The position numbers and the translations under genes are program-made. The notes under the pieces were generated by a model that did no database searches, was not told where the DNA came from, and saw nothing but the letters and a program-made list of their open reading frames with translations. Below are positions 1 through 9,226 of a stretch of DNA of 64,000 bases, piece after piece. Where the stretch lies: contig JAFDMF010000008.1 in NCBI GenBank assembly GCA_019306065.1, positions 90,430 through 154,429 on the forward strand, given 5' to 3'. Each line of letters opens with the position of its first letter. The first letter of the stretch is position 1. The DNA is from Deltaproteobacteria bacterium. Its GTDB lineage: Bacteria; Desulfobacterota; Desulfobacteria; Desulfobacterales; JAFDMD01.

Positions 1-187
1 TACGTCCGTTACGCGCTTTTCTTCTTACTTTTGTAAATGTTCCAAAACCTACAAGCGTAACCTTTCCATCTTTTTTCTTTAACGCATGAGTTATGCCGTC
101 AATAAAAGAATTTAAAGCAGCAGTTGCTGCCGTCTTGGAAATTTCCGCATCATTAGCTACTTTTTCTATAAGTTCAGCTTTTGTCAT
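1..187 (-). CDS. hup: HU-family DNA-binding protein (N-terminal part, runs off window start)
   Basis: Reverse strand from ATG at 185-187: MTKAELIEKVANDAEISKTAATAALNSFIDGITHALKKKDGKVTLVGFGTFTKVRRKARNGR, a classic HU sequence. Confidence 0.93.
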   Translation of the reverse strand, partial: MTKAELIEKVANDAEISKTAATAALNSFIDGITHALKKKDGKVTLVGFGTFTKVRRKARNGR

Positions 188-266
188 AAAAATACTCCTT
201 TATTTGTAAAATAAAATTAAGCTATCAATAAGCCAAGAAAGTAACCCCCGTTTTTTATGAATTAAC

Positions 267-1286
267 CTATAATAGCGCTTCTATCTTGTCAATATTAAAG
301 TTGTTGGAATTTTCTTTATTATATTTTTTCAAAATTTTTCTATATGCTTCAACAATCTCTATTCCCTCTTTTTCGGATACTATATGTTTTACTCTCTCTT
401 TAAAATCGGCTCCGTAAGGCATCCCTTTTACAAATTTACAAAGCCTACTTCTCATCATACGCGAAGCTTTTGTTTCTCCCAAATATTTAACAGATTCGGT
501 AAAATACTTTATCATAATATCAAAATGTTTATCTATATTAACAGGCTCCACTTCCTCTTTTTTAAGCGCGCTGTTTATAGCCGTAAAAATAAGCGGATTG
601 CCTATCGCCGCTCTTCCTATCATAATAAAATCCGCCTTGGTTATTTTGATCATATCCAGAGCATCTTTATAGGTTATAATATCTCCGTTTCCTATTATAG
701 GAATTGATACCGATTTTCTTACCGCAGTTATTATATTCCAATCCGCAAATCCTTTAAAACCCTGGCTAACGGTTCTGGGATGGATCGCTATAGCGCTTAT
801 TCCGCAGTCTTGCGCGATTTTTGCTATCTCTTTAGCCTGATAGCCGTCTCGCGTCCATCCAGATCTGATTTTTATAGTTACAGGTATGGATACCGCATTT
901 TTTACAGCAGCCATAACTGCCCGCGCTTTATCCGTCTGCTTCATTAAAGCGGCTCCGGAGCCTGATTTTAATATCTTTTTTACGGAACAGCCAAAATTAA
1001 TATCTATTATATCCGCGCCGCTTGCCTCGACTATTGAAGCCGCCCTTGCCATAATAAAAGGATCCGCGCCGAATATTTGAACCGATAAAGGTTTTTCTGC
1101 CTTGCAGCTTGTAAGCATTTCAAAGGTTTTTTTAGATTTATAAACCAAAGCGTACGAGCTTATCATTTCGGAATATACTAATCCGCAGCCCGCCTCTTTT
1201 ACAATGATTCTGAAAGGAAGGTTTGTAATTCCAGCAAGCGGCGCCATAATTAAAGGGGAATCTATTTTTACTGTGCCTACTTTCAT
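267..1286 (-). CDS. dusB: tRNA-dihydrouridine synthase
   Basis: MAPLAGITNLPFRII..., INFGCSVKKI, IHPRTVSQGFKG, GNGDI, MIGRAAIGNP motifs. Confidence 0.93.
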   Translation of the reverse strand: MKVGTVKIDSPLIMAPLAGITNLPFRIIVKEAGCGLVYSEMISSYALVYKSKKTFEMLTSCKAEKPLSVQIFGADPFIMARAASIVEASGADIIDINFGCSVKKILKSGSGAALMKQTDKARAVMAAVKNAVSIPVTIKIRSGWTRDGYQAKEIAKIAQDCGISAIAIHPRTVSQGFKGFADWNIITAVRKSVSIPIIGNGDIITYKDALDMIKITKADFIMIGRAAIGNPLIFTAINSALKKEEVEPVNIDKHFDIMIKYFTESVKYLGETKASRMMRSRLCKFVKGMPYGADFKERVKHIVSEKEGIEIVEAYRKILKKYNKENSNNFNIDKIEALL

Positions 1287-1332
1287 TGTTCGATTTATAT
1301 ATTTATATCTTTCAATTTGCAGAGATACAAAA

Positions 1333-1450
1333 AATTTCTACTCGCTGCGCTCGTCAAAATAACATGGCAAAAAAAATTACTTCCGGTCTTATCGAGGCTA
1401 CTGCTTCATCCTGTCATTTCGAGCAAAGCGAGAAACCCCTTTATTATTTC
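1333..1450. repeat. Family A palindromic repeat
   Basis: AATTTCTACTCGCTGCGCTCGTCAAAATAACATGGCAAAAAAAATTACTTCC ... CTGTCATTTCGAGCAAAGCGAGAAACCCCTTTATTATTT. Confidence 0.7.
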
Positions 1451-1494
1451 CTCATCAATAAGCAAAAAGCGGAGCAAACGAACTTGAACATTTC
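1450..1494. repeat. Family C repeat arm
   Basis: cctcatcaataagcaaaaagcggagcaaacgaacttgaacatttc. Confidence 0.5.
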
Positions 1495-1507
1495 TTTTTT
1501 TAATAAG

Positions 1508-2380
1508 CTACGCAGAATTTGCATAACAATAAAGACAGTTATTAAAACAAGGATGCATATTATACAAGCCTATATCATAAGAGATTGAACATCCGCAACC
1601 GGCTTTTACTCTCTGCCCGGCATCTTTTTTAAAGGATAAATCTTTGCCGTATAAATTGGATAAAAGATCCGCATCAACGCAGGCATTCTTTTTAACACGG
1701 CTGACTTCGGGAAAAATATTTAATACATCTTTTTCGCAGCAAGTAAATAACGAAATATTTTTTAAAAAAAGATAGTTTTCCATTCTTATAAGAATCTCTT
1801 TTTTCTTTTGAAGGGGTATTTCAACAAAGGAAAAATTTTGCAAAGCTTCGGTTCTTCTCTTTACTTTTAAATAAATATCCAAAAAGCTTGTTACGCATCT
1901 TTTAACTTTTAATTTAGAGACATTTTCCGCAATATACTCAAAATTATTAAGATTATTTTTTATTTTGTTATTTTCAATTTTATAAAAACAGATAGGATCA
2001 AACCTCCAAACAACCGTTTCGGAACCAAACCTTAAACATATCTCTTTTAACTGATTTATTCGTTCCTCTAAAGGCGGTATATTCGGCTCTAATATTTTTG
2101 ATTCGGAATTTAGCGTAAAATTAAAAAAAAGATTATATCCCTGCTTTTTTAATTTTTCTCCGAATTTTTCTTTTAAAAAAACCGAAAAATTTTTTGACCA
2201 AAATATTATGGTATGAACTTTTAGCGGAGATGCCGGAATTTTTCTTACCGCCATATTGTAAGGATTGGCTGTTTCAAAGTATCCGATTTTAATTCTTTTA
2301 ATAAACCAGTCCATATAAAAAGCGGGTATGTCTGTTCTTCTTGAAGCAGATATTACTATTTTACAATTATCAGAAATCAA
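1508..2380 (-). CDS. DUF1848-family protein with C-terminal CX3CX2C cysteine cluster
   Basis: ISASRRTDIPAFYMDWF start and HPCFNNCLYCYANSA end are typical of DUF1848. Confidence 0.8.
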   Translation of the reverse strand: MISDNCKIVISASRRTDIPAFYMDWFIKRIKIGYFETANPYNMAVRKIPASPLKVHTIIFWSKNFSVFLKEKFGEKLKKQGYNLFFNFTLNSESKILEPNIPPLEERINQLKEICLRFGSETVVWRFDPICFYKIENNKIKNNLNNFEYIAENVSKLKVKRCVTSFLDIYLKVKRRTEALQNFSFVEIPLQKKKEILIRMENYLFLKNISLFTCCEKDVLNIFPEVSRVKKNACVDADLLSNLYGKDLSFKKDAGQRVKAGCGCSISYDIGLYNMHPCFNNCLYCYANSA

Positions 2381-2858
2381 TATCTTTTTTTATCTTTTCG
2401 GTTTTGCTCTCAACCGCATCCGCCCAAATTTCTATGTCAGAAATAATTTCGTCTGAGGTTTTGTCTTGCGATTGAAATACTCCGACGCTTTTTTTAAAAA
2501 AATCAGAACTATACGATTTGATTATATAAGACCGATTCGGAAAATCAAATTTGTATTTTTCTGCCGCATTCTCTGCCTTTTTTTTATCGGCATAATATCC
2601 GAAATGCACTACATACCAATTAATCTTTCCGTTTTCGGAAGCTTTTAATTTTATAAAATCTGCAGGATAACCTCTTCCTTTTAAAAATGACACTCTATTT
2701 AACACATTCTTTTTATTTAAATAGGACGTCACTTCTACTATATATATATCATTAGCTTCGGAAGCAAAAGCTTGAAATCGAATTTTTTCCGTTTCTATTC
2801 CATATATGTCTATATAAAACAGGGCAAAAAATATAAATAGGTTAAATAACTTCCGCAT
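2370..2858 (-). CDS. SPOR-domain-like secreted/membrane-anchored protein
   Basis: Hydrophobic N-terminus from MRKLFNLFIFFALF; YIVEVTSYLNKKNVLNRVSFLKGRGYPADFIKL...WYVVHFGYYADKKKAENAAEKY resembles SPOR. Upstream codons of the ORF lie next to a repeat, so start chosen at 2858. Confidence 0.65.
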   Translation of the reverse strand: MRKLFNLFIFFALFYIDIYGIETEKIRFQAFASEANDIYIVEVTSYLNKKNVLNRVSFLKGRGYPADFIKLKASENGKINWYVVHFGYYADKKKAENAAEKYKFDFPNRSYIIKSYSSDFFKKSVGVFQSQDKTSDEIISDIEIWADAVESKTEKIKKDIDF

Positions 2859-2878
2859 ATAACAAACCTTTATTTCAA

Positions 2879-3002
2879 GCCTCTTGTATAACAAAAAATT
2901 TGTTTATTTTTACATTATGCTCAAATTTTAAATACTCGCTATGCCTGCGTTTAAAATTTTTACACTCCGTAAAAACGAACACAATCTTTTGCTATACAAA
3001 GG
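2879..3002. repeat. Family B palindromic repeat
   Basis: cctcttgtataacaaaaaatttgttt...atgctcaaattttaaatactcgctatgcctgcgtttaaaattttta...caatcttttgctatacaaagg. Confidence 0.6.
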
Positions 3003-3165
3003 AACTATTTTAAGTTTTATGAGAAAATCTCTATAGATGGAATATGAGAAGTGAAAAATCGAACAACATAGAAAAAATGAATAATAGAGTAAGTAACTTG
3101 AGTAACTATTGAATTAGAGATTATAAGTTGAAATAATTAAATATATCGCTATAATTTGTCAAGCA

Positions 3166-3222
3166 ATAAATTTGCTGCATAGCTTCCATTTTGCCCGTTT
3201 TCTCGTTATGCAGCAAATTTAT
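3166..3222. repeat. Perfect 16-bp inverted repeat (Family B solo arm) downstream of nadA
   Basis: ATAAATTTGCTGCATA-25nt-TATGCAGCAAATTTAT; loop cttccattttgcccgttttctcg matches Family B arm. Confidence 0.7.
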
Positions 3223-3230
3223 AAACAGAA

Positions 3231-3272
3231 GAGCTCCAAAGTTTTTTGCGTAGCGGCGGCTTTTGCTTATGC
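3231..3272. repeat. Family C-like arm overlapping nadA 3' end
   Basis: gagctccaaagttttttgcgtagcggcggcttttgcttatgc. Confidence 0.45.
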
Positions 3273-4316
3273 CAGCGTAAGCATTCTATCCAAAGCCTTT
3301 TTTGCGTCCTTTTTTACCTCATCGGGAATCGTAACCAAATTATATTCTCCCGGTTTTTTAAGGGTTTTAATAAGATTTTTTAAATTTATTTTAAACATAT
3401 CTTTACAGCTGGATACATAAAGCGGTATAATTTTTTTATCCGGATACTGCCAAGCAAGCCTTTTAATTAGATTTATCTCCGTGCCTATAAATATAGCGGC
3501 ATTTTTTGCGGCATTTTTTACATAGTCTATAATATAAGCGGTAGAACCTGCGGCATCCGAAATTTTTACTACTTCCCGCGGGCATTCCGGATGAACGACT
3601 ATTTTTGCGTCAGAAAACTCTTGTCTTACCTTTAATATTTGAGAAGTAGTAAAATCAAGATGTATGGGACAATACCCTTTCCAAACTATCACTTTTGCTT
3701 TTTTTATATCTTCCGCCTTATTTCCGCCAAGCTTTCTACTGCAATCCCATAATATTACAAGCTCCGACGCAATACAGAGTTTATCGGCGGTATTTTTTCC
3801 CAAATGCTCGTCCGGGAAAAAAAAAATTTTTTCGCGTCTTTTAAAAGCATACTCAAAAGCTTTATCCGCGTTTGAAGATGTGCATACAAGCCCTTTGTTT
3901 CTACCGCAAAAAGCTTTGATTAAAGCGCTTGAATTCATATAAACTATCGGCGTAGCCGTACCTGTCCCCGCTATTGATTCAAGTTGAAAAAAAGCTTTTT
4001 TAACCGATCGAATATCCGCCATATCCGCCATCGGACATCCTGCGGATATATCAGGTATCTGAACGCTCTGATTGGAAGCCGATAATATCGCTGCGCTTTC
4101 CGCCATAAAATGAACTCCGCAAAAAATAATAAATTCGGCTTTTTTATCAAACGCTGCTTTTTGAGAAAGATCAAAGGAATCGCCAGCAAAATTTCCAAGC
4201 GAAACTATTTGGTCTGTCTGATAATGATGTGTTAGTATAAGAAGTCTTTTACCAAGTCTTTCTTTTATCTCATAAATATCCGCAAGCATTTTATTGTCCG
4301 AATTATTAACGCTCAT
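3267..4316 (-). CDS. nadA: Quinolinate synthase A
   Basis: LTHHYQTDQIVSLGNFAGDSFDLSQKA, VYMNSSALIKAFCG, VHPECPREVV motifs. Confidence 0.95.
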   Translation of the reverse strand: MSVNNSDNKMLADIYEIKERLGKRLLILTHHYQTDQIVSLGNFAGDSFDLSQKAAFDKKAEFIIFCGVHFMAESAAILSASNQSVQIPDISAGCPMADMADIRSVKKAFFQLESIAGTGTATPIVYMNSSALIKAFCGRNKGLVCTSSNADKAFEYAFKRREKIFFFPDEHLGKNTADKLCIASELVILWDCSRKLGGNKAEDIKKAKVIVWKGYCPIHLDFTTSQILKVRQEFSDAKIVVHPECPREVVKISDAAGSTAYIIDYVKNAAKNAAIFIGTEINLIKRLAWQYPDKKIIPLYVSSCKDMFKINLKNLIKTLKKPGEYNLVTIPDEVKKDAKKALDRMLTLA

Positions 4317-4379
4317 TTGATTCCTTTTTTAATTTGATTTTTATTTTTGAACTTTTTTACAAAAAATATTAAATAATTA

Positions 4380-4982
4380 CTATGTTTTTCTTTCTATTAA
4401 AAATATTCCGTAACTAGCCCTTATATTATCAAATAATTTTACTATTTCTCCGGTTTTATCATCATTTTGGGTATTTATGGCGGTCTCTTTTAAAATGTGC
4501 AGATTCAACTTTCGAGCAAATTTTCTAAAATCTTTTATGGTTATTACTCTTATATTCGGAGTATTATACCATTCGTAAGGAAGCTGATTAGAAATAGGCG
4601 CCCATCCTAAAAACATTAACTGCATTCGGATTGTCCAATGGCTGAAATTAGGAAAACTTACTATTACTTTTTTCCCTATATTTAATATTGAATTGATTAA
4701 TTTCAAGGGGTTATATATTTGCTGAAGCGTCTGGCTTAAAATAACATAATCAAATGAATTCGGTGGATAATCCAAAACCTCTTCATTGATGTCTCCTTGC
4801 AGAATGCTTAATCCTTTTTCTATACATACGGCAACTTTCGATTCGTCTATTTCAATGCCGGTAATAGCAGCATTTTTTTTATTTTTAAGAAAATAAAGAA
4901 GGTCTCCCTCGCCACAGCCGAGTCCTAATACTTTTGAATTTTCTTCTATCCAAGAGGCTATAATTTCCAGATCGTAACGCAT
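4380..4982 (-). CDS. metW: Methionine biosynthesis protein MetW
   Basis: SAM motif VLGLGCGEGDLL; SQTLQQIYNPL; VSFPNFSHWTIRMQL; downstream of metX. Confidence 0.95.
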   Translation of the reverse strand: MRYDLEIIASWIEENSKVLGLGCGEGDLLYFLKNKKNAAITGIEIDESKVAVCIEKGLSILQGDINEEVLDYPPNSFDYVILSQTLQQIYNPLKLINSILNIGKKVIVSFPNFSHWTIRMQLMFLGWAPISNQLPYEWYNTPNIRVITIKDFRKFARKLNLHILKETAINTQNDDKTGEIVKLFDNIRASYGIFLIERKT

Positions 4983-5074
4983 CTTTTTCTTATGTTTATA
5001 TTTATTTTATAAGCTTTTTAAGCGGCTCATTTTCTTAATTTAGGAGCTGCAACATATTTTTATATTTATATTAT

Positions 5075-5169
5075 GAGATTTCTCCTCGCTGTGCTCGTTG
5101 ACATTACACGGCAAAAAAAATTCCTTCCTATCCCTGTCGAATGACGGGAGAAACCCCTTTATTATTTCC
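5075..5169. repeat. Family A palindromic repeat between metX and metW
   Basis: GAGATTTCTCCTCGCTGTGCTCGTTGACATTACACGGCAAAAAAAATTCCTTCCTATCCCTGTCGAATGACGGGAGAAACCCCTTTATTATTTCC. Confidence 0.7.
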
Positions 5170-5224
5170 TTTTAACCCTGTTTTTGTAAAGACAAGGCAT
5201 ATTATCTCCTTTGAATTCCCCTTT

Positions 5225-6427
5225 TTAAAGGGAGGACACAGGTGGATTTTTGTGTCTAATGCTATTTATAAATATTTCCTTATAAGTATTTTTAAGAAAA
5301 TTTTTAATCATTTCGATAAATCTTTCAGACGGAAGTAAAAAAGCGTCATGCCCCCAATCCGCCTTTATTTCGCAAAAACTTACGTCAAGCCCGCTTTTTT
5401 TCATTGCTTTTACCATAAGTTTAGACTGATAAGTAGGATATAACCAATCGGAGGTAAAAGATATAACCAAAAATTTTGCGTCAGCTTTTGAAAAAGCCAT
5501 AACCAAAGAATCATTTCCATATTCTCTTGCAAAATCAAAATAATCGGTTGCTTTTGTTATGTATAAAAAAGAGTTCGCGTCAAAACGTTCCACGAATTTT
5601 TTACCCTGATAATGAAGGTAGTTTTCAACCTGAAAATCGGTACTGAAATTAAAAGAAAAATTATTTTTATCCTGTAATCTTCTACCGAATTTTTTGCGCA
5701 TTGATTTATCCGAAAGATATGTGATATGCCCGATCATTCTTGCTACGGCAAGTCCTGCATTAGGTTTTTTTTTATCATAATAATGCCCGTTATTCCAATT
5801 AAGATCAGCCATTATCGCTTGCCTTGCAACCTCGTTAAAAGCTATGGCAAGAGCCGAATGTCTCGCCGTAGTGGCTAAAAGTATCGCCGAAATAACCGTT
5901 TTCGGATATTTAACGCTCCATGCCAATGCTTGCATTCCGCCTATAGAACCGCCTATAACCGCCAGCAGTTTTTCAATACCAAGATGATCTATAAGTTTCT
6001 TTTGAGCGGTTACCATATCCCCTAATGTAACCAATGGAAAGTGAGTAGCATAAGGACAGGAAGTTTCGGGATTGATTGAACCGGGTCCGGTTGATCCCAT
6101 ACAACCGCTTATTATATTGGAACATATAACAAAATATTTATCAGTATCAATACCTTTGCGTGGACCTACCATAAATTCCCACCATCCCGGTTTTATATCT
6201 TTTTCGCCATAGTAGCCTGCGACATGAGAATCTCCGGTAAGAGCGTGAAGTATTAATATAGCGTTACTCTTATCGGAGTTCAAAGTTCCGTAAGTTTCAT
6301 AAGCTATAGTAATAGGCCCGAATAGCATTCTGCTTTCAAGCATAATCTTATCCGAAAAAATAACATATTCTTTTTTTACTATTCCTACCGAATTTCTACT
6401 TTTATTAAACTCAGAATAATCACTCAT
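5225..6427 (-). CDS. metX: Homoserine O-acetyltransferase
   Basis: YETYGTLNSDKSNAILILHALTGDSHVAG, GGSIGGMQALAW, GHDAFLL motifs. Confidence 0.95.
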   Translation of the reverse strand: MSDYSEFNKSRNSVGIVKKEYVIFSDKIMLESRMLFGPITIAYETYGTLNSDKSNAILILHALTGDSHVAGYYGEKDIKPGWWEFMVGPRKGIDTDKYFVICSNIISGCMGSTGPGSINPETSCPYATHFPLVTLGDMVTAQKKLIDHLGIEKLLAVIGGSIGGMQALAWSVKYPKTVISAILLATTARHSALAIAFNEVARQAIMADLNWNNGHYYDKKKPNAGLAVARMIGHITYLSDKSMRKKFGRRLQDKNNFSFNFSTDFQVENYLHYQGKKFVERFDANSFLYITKATDYFDFAREYGNDSLVMAFSKADAKFLVISFTSDWLYPTYQSKLMVKAMKKSGLDVSFCEIKADWGHDAFLLPSERFIEMIKNFLKNTYKEIFINSIRHKNPPVSSL

Positions 6428-7710
6428 ATTTTTTCCAAAGCCTGCTTTAAATCCTTCATAATATCGTCAATATGCTCTATACCTATGGAAAGCCGCACAA
6501 GATCATCGTTAACTCCTCCTTCTTCACGCTGTTTTGCGCTTAACTGAACATGCGTGGTGCTGGCAGGATGAATTGCCAGGCTCTTTGCATCTCCTACGTT
6601 TGCCGCATGTGAAAATAATTTAAGGTTGTCGATAAATTGAGCGCCGGCTTTTTCTCCTCCTTTTATTCCGAATACTACCATGCCTCCGAATCCTTTTTTC
6701 AAATAACGACTTGCTACAGGGTAAGACTGATCCTCTTTTAAACCCGGATATCTTACCCATTTTATATTAGGATGAGTTTTAAGATATTTTGCGGTTTCAA
6801 AAGCATTTTGACAATGGCGTTCCATTCTTATCGGAAGAGTTTCAAGCCCTTGTAAAAATATCCACGCATTATCTGGCGATATGGACGCCCCTAAATTTCT
6901 TAAAGGAACAAGTCTCATCCTAACGGCAAAAGCTGGACGATTTTGCTCTTTAAAATCATGCGCATATCTGATGCCATGATAGCAGACATCCGGTTCATTG
7001 TATAATTTAAATTTCGGATCTTTCCAATTAAATTTCCCCGCGTCTATAACCGCTCCGCCTATTGCGGTTCCGTGGCCTCCTATCCATTTTGACAAGGAAT
7101 GGACAACAATATCCGCTCCGTATTCAATACTTTTCAGCAAATACGGAGTGGTAAAGGTAGCATCTACTATTAAAGGAAGATTATACTTTTGAGCTATGCC
7201 GGAAACCGCTTCTATATCCATAAAATCAAGAGAAGGATTGCCGATAGCCTCTATATAAATGCCTCTTGTTTGGGAAGTAATCGCTTTTTCAAAATTATTC
7301 GGGTTACTCTGATCTACAAATTTTACAGTAATTCCGAACTGGGTAAGTATGCTGTCAAACATCGTATATGTTCCGCCGTAAAGATTTTTTGCCGCTATTA
7401 TCTCCTCGCCTGTAGAACATATATTAATAATTGTATAATAAACCGCCGCCGTTCCGGAAGAAAGCGCCAAAGAGGCAGCTCCACCTTCTAATGACGCGAG
7501 CCTTTCTTCAAGCATTTGCTGAGTAGGATTCATTATTCTGCTATAAATATTGCCGCTTTTTTTTAATGTAAAAAGATCCGCTGCATGTTTTGTATCTTTA
7601 AATAAAAAAGCGGAGGTTCTATGAATAGGTGGCGCCATAGAATTTATAAATAAATTCGGATCGTTGCCGGAATGCAGACATAATGTTTCAAATCTGTATT
7701 TTTCGCTCAT
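6424..7710 (-). CDS. metY: O-acetylhomoserine aminocarboxypropyltransferase/cysteine synthase
   Basis: Cys/Met metabolism PLP enzyme, VHSLSKWIGGHGTAIGG; ATGA stop/start overlap with metX. Confidence 0.94.
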   Translation of the reverse strand: MSEKYRFETLCLHSGNDPNLFINSMAPPIHRTSAFLFKDTKHAADLFTLKKSGNIYSRIMNPTQQMLEERLASLEGGAASLALSSGTAAVYYTIINICSTGEEIIAAKNLYGGTYTMFDSILTQFGITVKFVDQSNPNNFEKAITSQTRGIYIEAIGNPSLDFMDIEAVSGIAQKYNLPLIVDATFTTPYLLKSIEYGADIVVHSLSKWIGGHGTAIGGAVIDAGKFNWKDPKFKLYNEPDVCYHGIRYAHDFKEQNRPAFAVRMRLVPLRNLGASISPDNAWIFLQGLETLPIRMERHCQNAFETAKYLKTHPNIKWVRYPGLKEDQSYPVASRYLKKGFGGMVVFGIKGGEKAGAQFIDNLKLFSHAANVGDAKSLAIHPASTTHVQLSAKQREEGGVNDDLVRLSIGIEHIDDIMKDLKQALEKI

Positions 7711-7778
7711 AATTTGAAAGCTCCTTTTTTATAAAAAGGATACATTATATAATTCTTTACTTTTATGCAATAAATAGT

Positions 7779-7846
7779 TCCGATATAAAGAGGCTATTTG
7801 TTACTTGATAATTAATATCGGATAAAAACTTGTAATTAGTAGCCTC
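7779..7846 (-). promoter_or_regulatory. Candidate structured RNA leader (interleaved inverted repeats, H-type pseudoknot potential) of metYXW
   Basis: Minus strand: GAGGCTA-17nt-TCCGATAT-18nt-TAGCCTC-TTT-ATATCGGA. Two perfect, interleaved stems of 7 and 8 bp, 69 nt upstream of metY ATG. Confidence 0.4.
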
Positions 7847-7962
7847 GTATAGATATGATAAAAAAAAATTGTTTGGGTTTTAAGCATTTGATAAAAATTT
7901 TAATCCGCCTTGAACTCAAGCAAAATCTAACATTTTTTTGACGGAAACTATCATGTTTTATA

Positions 7963-8054
7963 AAGTTTCTCCTTGCTCCGCTCTTCGAAATGACACAGCA
8001 AAAAAAACTTCCTTCCTGTCATTTCGAAAGAAGCGAGAAATTCCTTTATTATTT
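7963..8054. repeat. Family A palindromic repeat
   Basis: AAGTTTCTCCTTGCTCCGCTCTTCGAAATGACACAGCAAAAAAAACTTCCTTCCTGTCATTTCGAAAGAAGCGAGAAATTCCTTTATTATTT. Confidence 0.75.
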
Positions 8055-8205
8055 TTATAATCATTCTTTTTTGCGTCTATAATATAGGCATAAAAGTTTC
8101 TGCAGAAATAACGCAAAAGAAGACTTTTTATATAGAAACTATTTAATTGAAAGCAAAAAGGAAAAATATTAAGAATGCAAAAAATCAACAACAACTATAA
8201 AAACG

Positions 8206-8613
8206 CTATTTCTCCTCTATTTCAACATATTGACTCTTTGTTCTGTCTTTAATTATATTATAAGTATTGAGTATATTTTGTTTTAGCATCTCTACCATAT
8301 CTTCTTCCCCTGATTCTAAAATTGCTTTTGCAATCTGAAGCAGTCTGAAGACTTCGATCTGCTTTTCTCTTTTTTCACCACTCATCAAATAACGTCCTAA
8401 CGCGAGCATATCTTCATAAGTAGTATCCAAAGCGCTTGCTATTTTGGCTAAAGTTTCATGCTTACCGCTTCGCTTACCCAGTTTTATTCTGTTTAACGTA
8501 GGCTGCGAAACATTCGCTTTAAGCGCCGTAGTATATTCGCCGCCCCATCCTTGCTTTTCCATGTAATATTGGAGCGCGGTTTTATACATTTCTTTTGGAT
8601 TTATAACTAACAT
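8206..8613 (-). CDS. XRE-like HTH transcriptional regulator
   Basis: KANVSQPTLNRIKLGKRSGKHETLAKIASALDTTYEDML is an HTH_3-type motif; divergent from 8744 gene. Confidence 0.75.
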   Translation of the reverse strand: MLVINPKEMYKTALQYYMEKQGWGGEYTTALKANVSQPTLNRIKLGKRSGKHETLAKIASALDTTYEDMLALGRYLMSGEKREKQIEVFRLLQIAKAILESGEEDMVEMLKQNILNTYNIIKDRTKSQYVEIEEK

Positions 8614-8660
8614 ATTTTTGTATATTATTCATATTAATCAATTAAAACAACAAAAAATAG

Positions 8661-8710
8661 TTGACATAATGCAATATTATATGCTTATTTATATTCCATA
8701 TGGGTAATAT
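8661..8710 (+). promoter_or_regulatory. Putative promoter -35 (TTGACA 8661-8666) and operator-like palindrome ATATT-CCATATGG-gt-AATAT (8691-8710)
   Basis: Read directly in the 130-bp divergent intergenic region between the HTH gene and the 160-aa gene. Confidence 0.4.
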
Positions 8711-8743
8711 TAAACATGCTAACAACAAGGGGGGGGTTTAGCA

Positions 8744-9226
8744 ATGATAGATAATAAAAAAGAAGAACAAACTATTGAAGAAATATTATGCAAAAAATTC
8801 AAAAAGTTAAAAGAATTAGTATATAGCTATAAAGGGCTGGAACTAATTATGAAAAATATAGAATCGGTAATAGAAAATCCGAGAAAAGGGGTAATAAATA
8901 TATTTACGATTGGTAAAAAAAAGCCTTATCTTATACCATTAAAGGAAAAAAAAACCTTTTTTAATCAATTGGACAGCTTGCTAATGATAAGAAAAGCCTT
9001 CAGATACAAGTATAAAAATCTGCATATACTATTAGACAATGTGGAAGCGGTATCCGAAGTATCCGAAGAAAACAAACTTCGTATTTACATGAGAGGAGGC
9101 AATAAAACCTATATTATACCTTTGGATGAAAAAGAATCCTTTTTGGCATGTATGACCGTCTGTTTAACAGGAAAAAAGCATCTTCTAGAAAATATAGAAT
9201 ATAGATTTGTAAATCAAAGACGGTAG
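8744..9226 (+). CDS. Hypothetical protein with two internal repeats
   Basis: Repeat 1 LELIMKNIESVIENPRKGVINIFTIGKKKPYLIPLKEKKTFF; repeat 2 LHILLDNVEAVSEVSEENKLRIYMRGGNKTYIIPLDEKESFL. G-rich stretch upstream. Confidence 0.75.
   Translation: MIDNKKEEQTIEEILCKKFKKLKELVYSYKGLELIMKNIESVIENPRKGVINIFTIGKKKPYLIPLKEKKTFFNQLDSLLMIRKAFRYKYKNLHILLDNVEAVSEVSEENKLRIYMRGGNKTYIIPLDEKESFLACMTVCLTGKKHLLENIEYRFVNQRR

Noticed and set aside
384-707. 107-aa plus-strand ORF
   Set aside because: Lies fully antisense to dusB.
6424-6427. UGA reassigned to Trp (suggested by TGA at apparent Trp sites in the PIN module)
   Set aside because: TGA acts as a normal stop for metY (ATGA overlap with metX), era (37553-37555) and the 55363-56064 gene; Trp is encoded by TGG elsewhere; one PIN-module stop is TAG.
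1333-8054. CRISPR-like repeats
   Set aside because: Repeats are dispersed palindromic intergenic elements, not regularly spaced arrays, and no cas genes are present.
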